From Cellulomonas sp. URHD0024 (lineage in GTDB: Bacteria; Actinomycetota; Actinomycetes; Actinomycetales; Cellulomonadaceae): a stretch of DNA of 64,000 bases. A program made the translations under genes and the position numbers. The notes under the pieces were generated by a model that was not told where the DNA came from, did no database searches, and worked only from the letters and a program-made list of their open reading frames with translations. This document shows, piece after piece, positions 17,852 through 25,875 of this stretch. The stretch's first letter is position 1. Each line of letters starts with the position of its first letter. The stretch lies in NCBI RefSeq assembly GCF_000426185.1, contig NZ_AUEW01000009.1:141910-205909 (forward strand), written 5' to 3'.

Positions 17852-17867
17852 GAGTTTCACCCGGCGG
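17852..17867 (+). promoter_or_regulatory. GAGTTTCACCCGGCGG element upstream of adhesin
   Basis: This element lies about 40 bases before the adhesin start and is followed by ATGCCAAACG. Related elements at 16662 and 17315 suggest a shared control site or a special sigma-factor promoter. The function is inferred only. Confidence 0.3.
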
Positions 17868-17907
17868 ATGCCAAACGATTTGCACCGCGGCTGCCGATCC
17901 AGAGGCC

Positions 17908-20900
17908 ATGACGACTCTGACTGACCCCACGGAAGGGCGCTCCACGGTGGGACGAGCCGCACGGGCGCATCGTCGCGCCCAGCCCGCGGCCGGTCGACGT
18001 CGCCTGCTACCTGCTGTCGCAGCGGTCGTGGCCGTGGTCGCCACGTCCGTGTGCGTCGCCGTCCCCGCGCAGGCTTCGAGCGGCACCACCCTCTTCGTGG
18101 AGACCTTCCGGGACGCGACGACCGTCAACTCGCGCTATCTGGCGGGCGGCACCAACTTCCGCGCGTGCCTGACGGCGGGTTCGGACACCTCGGCGGCCCC
18201 GATCCCGGGCTGTCAGGCGGGTGCCATCGACTCGGTCGGCAGCGGCGCCTTGCGACTGACCGCCGCAGTCGTGGACCAAGCCGGCTTCCTTCTGTATGAC
18301 AAGGCGCTGCCGACGAAGGCAGGCCTCGACATCACGTTCAACCAGTTCCAGTACGGCGGGTCGGCAGCCGACGGGATCACGTTCTTCCTCGCGGACGGGT
18401 CGCAGACCCTGTCGACCCCGGGTGCGTTCGGCGGGTCCCTGGGCTACCACAACCGCCTGGGCGTCCCCGGCCTGTCCGGCGGCCTGCTCGGTATCGGGTT
18501 CGACGCCTGGGGCAACTTCAGCGTCGAGACGAACAACACCGCGGACTGCCCCTCCACCAATCCGGCGTGGATCTGGGGCAGCGACTTCAACCACACGTCG
18601 AGCGTCGCGATGCGCGGCCCCGGCAACGGATTGAACGGCTACTGCCTGCTCGACGCCCCGGTGAACACGGCCGACGTGTCTGGCGCCCCCTCGCTGCACT
18701 CGGCAAGCGCCCCCCGGCCGGCACCGATCGCGACCCACATCGTGATCGACCCGCCGACGGATCCGGCACCCCAGGTGAGCGTCTTCCTCGACGGCGTCCT
18801 GGTGTCCCAGGTCGACGAGCCGGCGGAGATCGCGACGACGCCGACGTTCAAGTTCGGCTGGGCTGCCTCCACCGGCAACAAGACGGACATCCACGAGCTC
18901 ACGTTCCTCAAGGTGACGTCGGTCAACCCGATCAAGCCCGACCTGTCCGTCGCCGCGACTGCCTCGACCCAGTCGACCGGCGTCCCGGGGACTCTCGCCC
19001 TGGCGGTCCGCACCTCGGAGGCCAGCGGCCCGGTACCTGCCGGGGAAGCCGTCTCCCTGGCCGCGGCCGCACCGGCGGGCGTGTCCTTCGGGCTCCCGAC
19101 CGGCGCCGGCTGGGACTGCTCGGCCTCGACGCCGTCCCAGGCGGCCTGCTCCTACCTGCCGAGCGGCGACCTGGCACCGGGCACCGACCTGCCCCCGCTG
19201 ACTGTGCCGAACGTTCTCGCGACAAGCGCGAGTGGAAGGCGCACCGTCACCGGCACGGTCACCAGTGCGAGTGACGACCCGACCCTGGCCGCCGACAATG
19301 TAGCGAGCGCGACACTGCAGTGGACCCCGACCGCAGCGCCCGTCGTTGCGGGCCCCGTGGTCGCCTCCGCGACGCCGTCGACCGTGCTCATCGACCTTGA
19401 TGCCGTGGGGACGGGCCCGTTCACCGTCGCCACGACCGCGCCGACGACGCCGTCCGTCGGGTCGGTCGCACCCTCGGGGCAGAAGCTCCAGGTAACGCCC
19501 GCCCCCGGCGCGAGCGGTCCCATCCGTGCGACCTACCAGGTCACCGACCCCGACGGGGGTACCTCGGGATGGGCCGCCGTCACGGTCGACGTGCTGCCTG
19601 CCGGGCAGCCCGCGTCGGTCGTGACCGACATGGGGCAGCCGGTGACCGCCGCGCCGGGGCTGCCGGTGGGGACGGGTCCGTTCACGTACCAGCTGTTGCC
19701 GCACGGCCCGGGGGTTGCTGACGCGACGGTCGTCTCGACCCCGACCGGGCCGCAGCTGACGATCACCCCGGCCGCCGGGTTCAGTGGCGTCACGACCGTC
19801 CAGTACGAGGCCATCGACGCGTCCGGTCTGCACAGCGCGCCGGCCACCGTCACCGTGCGCGTGCGCCCGGGGGCCGGGCCGGCCGTCCTTGAGCTGTGGC
19901 TCGACGAGGACGGGAACGCCGCGGACAGCCTGACGCTGCCGACCCCGGCCGGTACCGGTCCGTTCGCGTTCACCCGCGACGGGGCGACCCGCATCGCACT
20001 CGGCACCGACGCGACCGTCAGCGCGGGCGGCATCCTGGACGTCGTCGTCTCCGGCGGGCACAGCGGCAGCTATCTCGCCGGCTACCACGTCGACGACACC
20101 GACGGTGTCTCGAGCGGGACCGTCGACGCGTCCGTCATCGTCCACCCCTACCTGGCACCGCTGCCGGTCGTCGAGGGCACGACCGGAGAGACCCTCGTGG
20201 CGGCCACGCCGACGACGGTGGGCACCGGCCCCTCCACCTGGACGATCGCCGGACCCGAGGTGACCTCCGGTGCCGTCCGCATCGACCCGTCCACCGGTGT
20301 GCTCACCCTCGACACCACTGACCTTTCCGGCATCATCCAGATCGCGCTGACCGGCTACGACTCCGCGGGCCTGGCCACCCAGACCCGCGTCGTCACGTTC
20401 ACCGTCATCCCCGTCGCGCATGCCACCCAGGCGGACGTCGAGGCATCCCTGACCCCGGTCCCCGTGACCCTGACGCCGCAGACGCCCCACGGGACGAACC
20501 TGACCACCGTCGTGCAGGCGGGACCGACACCCGACATCGCCGCCGTCACGGTCGTCGGACACACCCTGGTCGTCACCCCGGCCCCGGGCTACAGCGGGAT
20601 CCTCACCATCACCCACGCCGTGGTCGGTGCCGACGGCCTGACCAGCGAGCCGGTCACCTCCGTCCTGCGCGTCCACCCCACGACCGCGGGCACGAGCGTG
20701 AGCACTCCTGCCGGGACGCCAGTGAGCGTCCAGCTTCCGGCGCCGGTCGGGACGGGCCCGTTCACGTGGCAGATGGACGCCACCTCCGCCCTCGTGGGGT
20801 CGGCAACCGTCGACCCGGTCACGGGGGTCGCGACCTTCACTCCGGAGGCCGGGTTCGTCGGGAACGTCGACGTGCGCTTCACCGTGACGGACGCCGCCGG

Positions 20901-21180
20901 CCTGCGCAGCACGCCGGCGACCTTGAGCGTCCTCGTCTTCGCGACACCCCCCGCGCCGACGGCGACCGCAGCTCCCGCCGCGCCGACGGCGACCGCAGCT
21001 CCCGCCGCGCCGACGACGACCGCAGCTCCCGCCGCGCCGACGACGACCGCGTCACCGGACGGGCTGCCGATCACCGGCGCATCGGCGGGTGAACTGCTCA
21101 CGTGGGTCGCGGCACTGCTCGGCGCGGGAGCGCTGCTCCTGCTCATCGGCCGCTCACGACGGCCAGCACACCGACGGTAG
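17908..21180 (+). CDS. Sortase-anchored lectin-like surface protein with CshA-type repeats
   Basis: A 1090-residue exported protein. A long signal peptide ends near VPAQA (about residue 56). Residues 60-340 form an L-type/legume-lectin-like domain (NQFQYGGSAADGITFFLADG, GIGFDAWGNFSVETNN). A spacer to about 490 is followed by six repeats of about 85 residues that begin with GTGPFT and contain TPAAGFSG-like turns, as in CshA-type adhesive fibrils. A Pro/Thr/Ala wall-spanning repeat precedes LPITG, a hydrophobic helix and a basic tail, a complete sortase signal. It is likely to be a cell-wall adhesin binding glycans. The ATG at 17908 was chosen because the signal peptide begins there. Confidence 0.87.
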   Translation: MTTLTDPTEGRSTVGRAARAHRRAQPAAGRRRLLPAVAAVVAVVATSVCVAVPAQASSGTTLFVETFRDATTVNSRYLAGGTNFRACLTAGSDTSAAPIPGCQAGAIDSVGSGALRLTAAVVDQAGFLLYDKALPTKAGLDITFNQFQYGGSAADGITFFLADGSQTLSTPGAFGGSLGYHNRLGVPGLSGGLLGIGFDAWGNFSVETNNTADCPSTNPAWIWGSDFNHTSSVAMRGPGNGLNGYCLLDAPVNTADVSGAPSLHSASAPRPAPIATHIVIDPPTDPAPQVSVFLDGVLVSQVDEPAEIATTPTFKFGWAASTGNKTDIHELTFLKVTSVNPIKPDLSVAATASTQSTGVPGTLALAVRTSEASGPVPAGEAVSLAAAAPAGVSFGLPTGAGWDCSASTPSQAACSYLPSGDLAPGTDLPPLTVPNVLATSASGRRTVTGTVTSASDDPTLAADNVASATLQWTPTAAPVVAGPVVASATPSTVLIDLDAVGTGPFTVATTAPTTPSVGSVAPSGQKLQVTPAPGASGPIRATYQVTDPDGGTSGWAAVTVDVLPAGQPASVVTDMGQPVTAAPGLPVGTGPFTYQLLPHGPGVADATVVSTPTGPQLTITPAAGFSGVTTVQYEAIDASGLHSAPATVTVRVRPGAGPAVLELWLDEDGNAADSLTLPTPAGTGPFAFTRDGATRIALGTDATVSAGGILDVVVSGGHSGSYLAGYHVDDTDGVSSGTVDASVIVHPYLAPLPVVEGTTGETLVAATPTTVGTGPSTWTIAGPEVTSGAVRIDPSTGVLTLDTTDLSGIIQIALTGYDSAGLATQTRVVTFTVIPVAHATQADVEASLTPVPVTLTPQTPHGTNLTTVVQAGPTPDIAAVTVVGHTLVVTPAPGYSGILTITHAVVGADGLTSEPVTSVLRVHPTTAGTSVSTPAGTPVSVQLPAPVGTGPFTWQMDATSALVGSATVDPVTGVATFTPEAGFVGNVDVRFTVTDAAGLRSTPATLSVLVFATPPAPTATAAPAAPTATAAPAAPTTTAAPAAPTTTASPDGLPITGASAGELLTWVAALLGAGALLLLIGRSRRPAHRR
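20953..21051 (+). repeat. Tandem 27-base repeat in wall-spanning region
   Basis: Three full units of 27 bases (20953-20979, 20980-21006, 21007-21033) and a partial fourth encode a nine-residue Ala/Pro/Thr repeat before the LPITG motif. Units one and two appear identical. Such repeats vary in copy number by slippage. Confidence 0.85.
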
Positions 21181-21186
21181 CGGCTG

Positions 21187-21217
21187 GGCGCCGCGGTTAC
21201 CTGGTGACCGCGGCGCC
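21187..21217 (+). terminator. Strong hairpin after adhesin gene
   Basis: GGCGCCGCGGT pairs perfectly with ACCGCGGCGCC around a nine-base loop. It lies six bases after the adhesin stop and between convergent genes, so it may serve both strands. Confidence 0.75.
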
Positions 21218-21420
21218 TTGTGGGCCCGTGGAGGTTCGGGCGGCCGCATCGACCGCGACCTCGTAACCGTGCGGGGTGAGCAGCCCCGAAGTCGAGCACG
21301 AGACCAACGTGACCCTCACCGCCGGTGCTCGGCTGTCACCTATCCGGGAGACCCCACCGGGTCGCTGAACGTTTCGACCCCACTCCGCGGCCTACGCCTC
21401 GATCCATGGTCAGCGGTACC

Positions 21421-22773
21421 TCACCGACCGTCCTCGCGCGAGATTCGTGCGGACTCCGCGTGCGCGGGAAAGCCCTCGTGTCGCGCGATCAGCTCCAGTC
21501 GTCCCGCCATCGCTGCCATGGTGGTCGCGTCGAGCTCGAGCACCGCGATCCGTTTGGTGAACGAGGTGGCGGTCACCCCACTGGCGGTGCGAGCGGCCCC
21601 GGTGGTCGGAAGGGTCGCGGGCGTGCCCCCGGTATAGCTCGACGCCACGAATGGCGTGTGGCGGCCAAGAAGGACCGTGCCCGCGTCCCGCACGAGTGCT
21701 AGCGCGGCGTCGTTGTCGTGAGTGAGCAGGAGCAGGTGCTCAGGCGCGTAGGCGTTGGCGACGTCGAGCGCCTCCTCCACGTCGGACACCAGGTACGCGC
21801 CGCCGCGTGCCACCGCCGATCGTGCATACCCGTGCCGCGGCTGCGGAAGCTCAGAAAGCCTTCGGCTCGCTGCCGCGAGGGTCGCGTCGAGCAGCGCAGC
21901 GTCGTCGCTGAGCAAGACGGCCGACGAGTCACTGCCGTGTTCCGCCTCGCTCAGGAAGTCGGCAGCGAGCATCTCTGGGTCGAGGCCAGACTGCGCGACG
22001 ATGAGCGAGTCGGACGGCCCAAGTCCGGCCGGCACGACGAGCCCGGCCGCCGCAGCGATGCGCTGGCACGTCTCGATCGCCGGGCTACCCGGTCCGGCGA
22101 TCATGTCGACTGCTGGGACGGTCTCGGTGCCGAAAGTCACGGCTGCGATGCAGGCCGGTCCGTTGGCGACCAGGATGTGGGAGATCCCGAGGCGAGAGGC
22201 GATGTGCACCGTCGCCGGGTCGACGTACCCGTGCTCCGGTCCCCAGCGCTTGTCGGGCGGCGAGGCCACGACAAGGTTCGCGACGCCCGCTTCCACCGCC
22301 GGTCCGCCGACGTGGATGAGGACGGACGGGAACGAGCCCTTGCCCGCCGGCACGAACAGGGCAGCCGAGTCCAGGGGTCGCGTCAGCTGTCCCATGCGAT
22401 CCGGGCCGAATGCGACCAGATAGTCCCGCGAGCGCTCGGCGAGCAGAGAGTTGTAGGCACGCACGCGCTCGACACCCAGATCCAGGGCGTCGCGCAAGTC
22501 GTCGGGGAGCGCGTGCCCGTACTGCGTGCGCAGCATGTCGACGTCCCGCAGGAGGGGCCCCTCCAGCGCGACTCCGTCGAAGTCGAGGGTGACGGCGCGG
22601 ACCGCCTCGTCCCCACCCGTCCGGATGCGCTCCATGAGGGTTGACATCTCTCCGAACAGCTCGGAGTGGAGTGGATGGGCGCGCGCCGTTCGACCGCGCG
22701 TCACCGCGCGAACGTCCGCCTCAGACAGCGACGCCCACGGGCGCCATGAGAGGGTCGTCTGGGCGTCGGACAT
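21421..22773 (-). CDS. Divergent HisD-family dehydrogenase, substrate unknown
   Basis: A 450-residue NAD-dependent dehydrogenase of the histidinol dehydrogenase family, with AGGAG before the ATG at 22773. The catalytic pair E345-H346 (APEHL) and H438 (FPAHA) are kept, as is H279 in EAEHG. Compared with E. coli HisD from memory, the zinc ligand Gln259 is replaced by E276, Asp360 by S379, and the NH of the TNHVLPT segment by PA. It is not in a histidine operon but last in a sugar-uptake operon, 126 bases after the hydrolase. It may oxidise a sugar alcohol or other polyol rather than histidinol, as HpsN (a HisD relative) does with a sulfonate. Confidence 0.8.
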   Translation of the reverse strand: MSDAQTTLSWRPWASLSEADVRAVTRGRTARAHPLHSELFGEMSTLMERIRTGGDEAVRAVTLDFDGVALEGPLLRDVDMLRTQYGHALPDDLRDALDLGVERVRAYNSLLAERSRDYLVAFGPDRMGQLTRPLDSAALFVPAGKGSFPSVLIHVGGPAVEAGVANLVVASPPDKRWGPEHGYVDPATVHIASRLGISHILVANGPACIAAVTFGTETVPAVDMIAGPGSPAIETCQRIAAAAGLVVPAGLGPSDSLIVAQSGLDPEMLAADFLSEAEHGSDSSAVLLSDDAALLDATLAAASRRLSELPQPRHGYARSAVARGGAYLVSDVEEALDVANAYAPEHLLLLTHDNDAALALVRDAGTVLLGRHTPFVASSYTGGTPATLPTTGAARTASGVTATSFTKRIAVLELDATTMAAMAGRLELIARHEGFPAHAESARISREDGR

Positions 22774-22846
22774 CGGGCTCCTAGCTGTCGGTCCCCTCGC
22801 GAAGAACGGGCGCAAACCGTCAGGTGGTGCACCTGCAAGCCGACTG

Positions 22847-22876
22847 CCCGGGCGCGGTGGGGAAGCCGCGCCCGGG
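22847..22876 (-). terminator. Intercistronic hairpin before HisD-like gene
   Basis: CCCGGGCGCGG pairs perfectly with CCGCGCCCGGG around an eight-base loop, between the GH32/68-like gene and the HisD-like gene. It probably reduces read-through, so HisD would be made at a lower level, or is an mRNA end-protecting structure. Confidence 0.6.
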
Positions 22877-22899
22877 AGGCGACGAACAGGAAGGTTGCC

Positions 22900-23874
22900 T
22901 TACACGACCGGCGCGAACCGCGCTGGTGAGCGTTCGCAGGTGAGCACGCCACCGATCCAGGCAACGGGAATCGGAGCGCAGAGGCCGCCGACGAACTCTC
23001 CCGAGTCGTCATGGTTGACGAACGCGAGCAGGTTCCACGTTCCGGACCGGTCCTGCACCAGCCTTCCCGCGTACAGGGAGCTGTCGGTCAGGCGCGTGGC
23101 CTGGCTGATGTCGAACGGTCCTGTGAGGTCGTCCACCGGCAGGCTCCAGATGCCGCCGTCGGGGTCCGTCTCCAGACGGTCGTCGGCCAGCTCGCCGGCC
23201 AAGCAGCTGAACAGCAGCACGCCGCGACCGTCCACCTCCACCACCTGCAGCACCTCGAGCTGTCCGAAGCCGGCGCCTGCCTCGCTGAGCGCCGGCTCGA
23301 CGCGCCACGTCTCCAGATCAGTGGAGGTGGCGTGGCCGACGACGCCGCGCTGCCGGAGCTCGCCGTGCTGGGCTCGGGCAGTGACGAGCATGTGCCACCC
23401 GGCACCGTGCGGATCAGGGAAGACCCAGGGGTCGCGCCACGTCTCGTTGTCCCACGCCGAGTCGCCGAACAGCTCGTAGTGCTGCTCGTCGGCGACGACC
23501 GGTTGCTGGGCAGGATCGGTCCGCCACGTCAGCAGGTCGGCCGAGGTGGCGACTCCGACCCGCTGTCGCATCCCGGGCTCCCCTCGGGTGCGACCGGTGT
23601 AGAACATCCGCCACACGCCGTCCGGACCCCGAAGGACCGAGCCCGTCCAGATGGCGAGGTCGTCGAAGGCGGGACCGTCGCTGGGAACGAGGGCATCGGC
23701 CACCTCCGTCCACGTGCGCAGATCGGCTGACACGGCGTGCCCGACGCTTGCTCGCTCGTGCCGCCGGTGCGGATCGAGCAGGGCGCGGGAGGCCTTGAGG
23801 TAGAAGGCGTGGAACTGGTGGCCGTCGTCGACGAACCATGCATCCCAGGTCCAGACGTCAGGAAGGAGGAACAT
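22900..23874 (-). CDS. Cytoplasmic GH32/GH68-like five-bladed propeller hydrolase
   Basis: A 324-residue protein without a signal peptide, shorter than secreted levanases. The clan GH-J catalytic triad can be assigned: nucleophile D11 in WTWDAWF, transition-state Asp148 in the WRDPW motif and acid/base E207 in GQLEV. The WDAW nucleophile motif is closer to GH68 (WDSW) than to the NDPNG of classic GH32. It is two bases after the permease stop and probably splits an imported fructoside inside the cell. Confidence 0.8.
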   Translation of the reverse strand: MFLLPDVWTWDAWFVDDGHQFHAFYLKASRALLDPHRRHERASVGHAVSADLRTWTEVADALVPSDGPAFDDLAIWTGSVLRGPDGVWRMFYTGRTRGEPGMRQRVGVATSADLLTWRTDPAQQPVVADEQHYELFGDSAWDNETWRDPWVFPDPHGAGWHMLVTARAQHGELRQRGVVGHATSTDLETWRVEPALSEAGAGFGQLEVLQVVEVDGRGVLLFSCLAGELADDRLETDPDGGIWSLPVDDLTGPFDISQATRLTDSSLYAGRLVQDRSGTWNLLAFVNHDDSGEFVGGLCAPIPVAWIGGVLTCERSPARFAPVV

Positions 23875-23876
23875 GC

Positions 23877-24818
23877 CTAACCCTTCACACCGCTCGAGGC
23901 GATGCTGTTGATGAATGAGCGCTGGAACCCAAGGAACAGCACGAGGACGGGAATGGTGATCATCGAGGCGTACGCCATGACCTGACCCCAGGCGACGTTC
24001 AGCTGGAAGAAGTACTGGATCCCGACCATCACGGGACGCAGCTCTTCTCGCTGGACGACCATGAGTGGCCACATGTAGGCGTTCCAGATCGGCAGGAAGG
24101 TCAGGATGGCGACGGTGGCGATCGCCGGACCGGACAGCGGCATGACGACGCTGCGGTAGATCCGGAACCAGCCGGCACCGTCCATGCGGGCGGCCTCGTC
24201 CAGCTCGCGCGGGATGCTGGAGAAGTACTGGTAGAAGAGGAAGATCGAGAAGGCGTTCGCGATGAACGGGATGATCTGCACCTGGTAGGTGTCGATCCAG
24301 CCGGTCGTGAACACGAGGTGGAACCCGTCCAGCTGGATGGACGGCAGCTTGTTGACCCACCACAGCAGCGGCAGGGCGAGCGTCTCGAACGGCACGATGA
24401 GCGTCGCGATGATCGCCGTCAGCACGGCCTGCTGACCGCGCCACTGGAGCCGGGAGAGGCCGAACGCGGCCAGGCTGTTGACGAAGATGCCGAGCACCAC
24501 CGTGAGTCCTGAGATCCCGATGGAGTTGAGCAGGAAGCGCAGGAAGGGCACGCGGTCGAAGACTCCCGCGTAGTTGTCCAACGAGACATCTCCCACGGGC
24601 AGGAAGGCGCGCCAGTTCGTCATGTCGGCGAAGATCTGCAGGTCGGGCTTCAGGGACGACACGAACATGAACAGCAAGGGCAGGACGAAGACCAGGACCA
24701 GGACCACGCGGGCCACCGTGATGAGGACCGACCGCGGGCGGCTGACCGGCGCCCGCCGGCGGTTCTGGGGAGCAGGTGCAGGCTGCACCCCGGTCGGTGC
24801 GTCTGTCAGTGCAGCCAT
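23877..24818 (-). CDS. Sugar ABC transporter permease (MalG type)
   Basis: A 313-residue permease with six expected membrane segments and the EAA loop EAARMDGAGWFRIYRSVVMPLSGPA. The end SIASSGVKG is typical of CUT1 MalG-like subunits. It is one base from the preceding permease gene and two bases from the hydrolase gene. No ATPase is encoded here, so a shared MsiK-type ATPase elsewhere is likely. Confidence 0.93.
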   Translation of the reverse strand: MAALTDAPTGVQPAPAPQNRRRAPVSRPRSVLITVARVVLVLVFVLPLLFMFVSSLKPDLQIFADMTNWRAFLPVGDVSLDNYAGVFDRVPFLRFLLNSIGISGLTVVLGIFVNSLAAFGLSRLQWRGQQAVLTAIIATLIVPFETLALPLLWWVNKLPSIQLDGFHLVFTTGWIDTYQVQIIPFIANAFSIFLFYQYFSSIPRELDEAARMDGAGWFRIYRSVVMPLSGPAIATVAILTFLPIWNAYMWPLMVVQREELRPVMVGIQYFFQLNVAWGQVMAYASMITIPVLVLFLGFQRSFINSIASSGVKG

Positions 24819-24819
24819 G

Positions 24820-25800
24820 TCAGACCTTCTCCCGGGTCAAGAACCGCTGGATCGCGGCGACGGTGAGGACGAGCACGAAGAAGATGAGCGAGATCGCCGA
24901 GGCGTACCCGGTGGCGAGCTGCTTGTAGCCGCTGCGGACCGCCATGAACACCAGGGTCGTCGTCGAGTCGAGCGGGCCACCTTGGGTCATCACGCTGATC
25001 TGTGAGAACAGGCTCAGCGCGGAGATCGTGATCGTGATGAGGATGAACGTCCGCGTCGCCCGCAGGCCCGGCCAGGTGATGTACCGGAAGCGCTGCCAGC
25101 CGGAGGCGCCGTCCAGGTCGCCCGCCTCATAGAGGTCGGCCGGGATCGTCTGCAGGCCGGCCAGCCAGATGATCATGTGGAATCCCACGCCCTGCCACAC
25201 CGACATCACCATGATCGCCGGCAGCGCGGTCGACGGGTTGTTCAGCCAGTCGATCGGCGTGAAGTGCCCGAACGTCACCCGCACCAGCATCTGGTTCAGA
25301 AGTCCGTCCAGCTGATAGAGGAACTTCCACAGGAGGGAGATGACGACGATCGACGTCACCACCGGGACGAAGTACACGGTCCGGAAGAAGTTCGTCCCGC
25401 GGACCTTCGCGTTGACCAGGAGCGCCAGCACGAGGCCGAACCCGGCCTGGACGGGCACGATGACCAGCGCGAACACCACGTTGTTGCGCAGGGAGGCCCA
25501 GAACACCGAATCGGTGAACAGGTTGGTGAAGTTGTCGAACCCGATGAACTCGGCCGGTCTGGGCGAGATCAGCCTGGCGTTGGTGAAGGCGAGGATGAAG
25601 GCCAGAACCACCGGCACGACGAGGAACAGGAAGAGGAGGATCCCTGCCGGTCCGACCATCCACGCTGCGGTTCGGGACTCGCGGGATCGTGCGGACGTCG
25701 GCCGGCGCTGACCCCCTGCGAAGGGTCGGGCCGACTTGCGGCGGGTGGTGGTGAGCGCGGCCGGTTCGTTCCCGGGCGCGAGCGGAGTCGTGGAGACCAT
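24820..25800 (-). CDS. Sugar ABC transporter permease (MalF type)
   Basis: A 326-residue permease with a Ser/Arg-rich cytoplasmic N-terminus, membrane segments from about residue 48, and the EAA loop YEAGDLDGASGWQRFRYITWPGL. The ATG at 25800 is chosen for the GAAAGGG upstream; an ATG 17 codons earlier lacks a ribosome site. It works with the following MalG-type permease and the lipoprotein at 25876. Confidence 0.92.
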   Translation of the reverse strand: MVSTTPLAPGNEPAALTTTRRKSARPFAGGQRRPTSARSRESRTAAWMVGPAGILLFLFLVVPVVLAFILAFTNARLISPRPAEFIGFDNFTNLFTDSVFWASLRNNVVFALVIVPVQAGFGLVLALLVNAKVRGTNFFRTVYFVPVVTSIVVISLLWKFLYQLDGLLNQMLVRVTFGHFTPIDWLNNPSTALPAIMVMSVWQGVGFHMIIWLAGLQTIPADLYEAGDLDGASGWQRFRYITWPGLRATRTFILITITISALSLFSQISVMTQGGPLDSTTTLVFMAVRSGYKQLATGYASAISLIFFVLVLTVAAIQRFLTREKV

Positions 25801-25828
25801 GACGGGCCCTTTCGGGTTGGGTCCGGCC

Positions 25829-25861
25829 CGGCCGGTGGGGGTTGTCACCACCCACCGGCCG
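25829..25861 (-). terminator. Hairpin between binding-protein and permease genes
   Basis: CGGCCGGTGGG pairs perfectly with CCCACCGGCCG around an 11-base loop. In ABC sugar operons such hairpins let the binding protein be made in excess over the permeases. Confidence 0.65.
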
Positions 25862-25875
25862 CGCCGGTTGCGGCA

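Noticed and set aside
18007..20676. A minus-strand frame of about 890 codons opposite the adhesin
   Set aside because: Composition is typical of antisense frames in high-GC DNA (Gly, Arg, Asp, Val), while the plus strand has signal peptide, domains and sortase motif.
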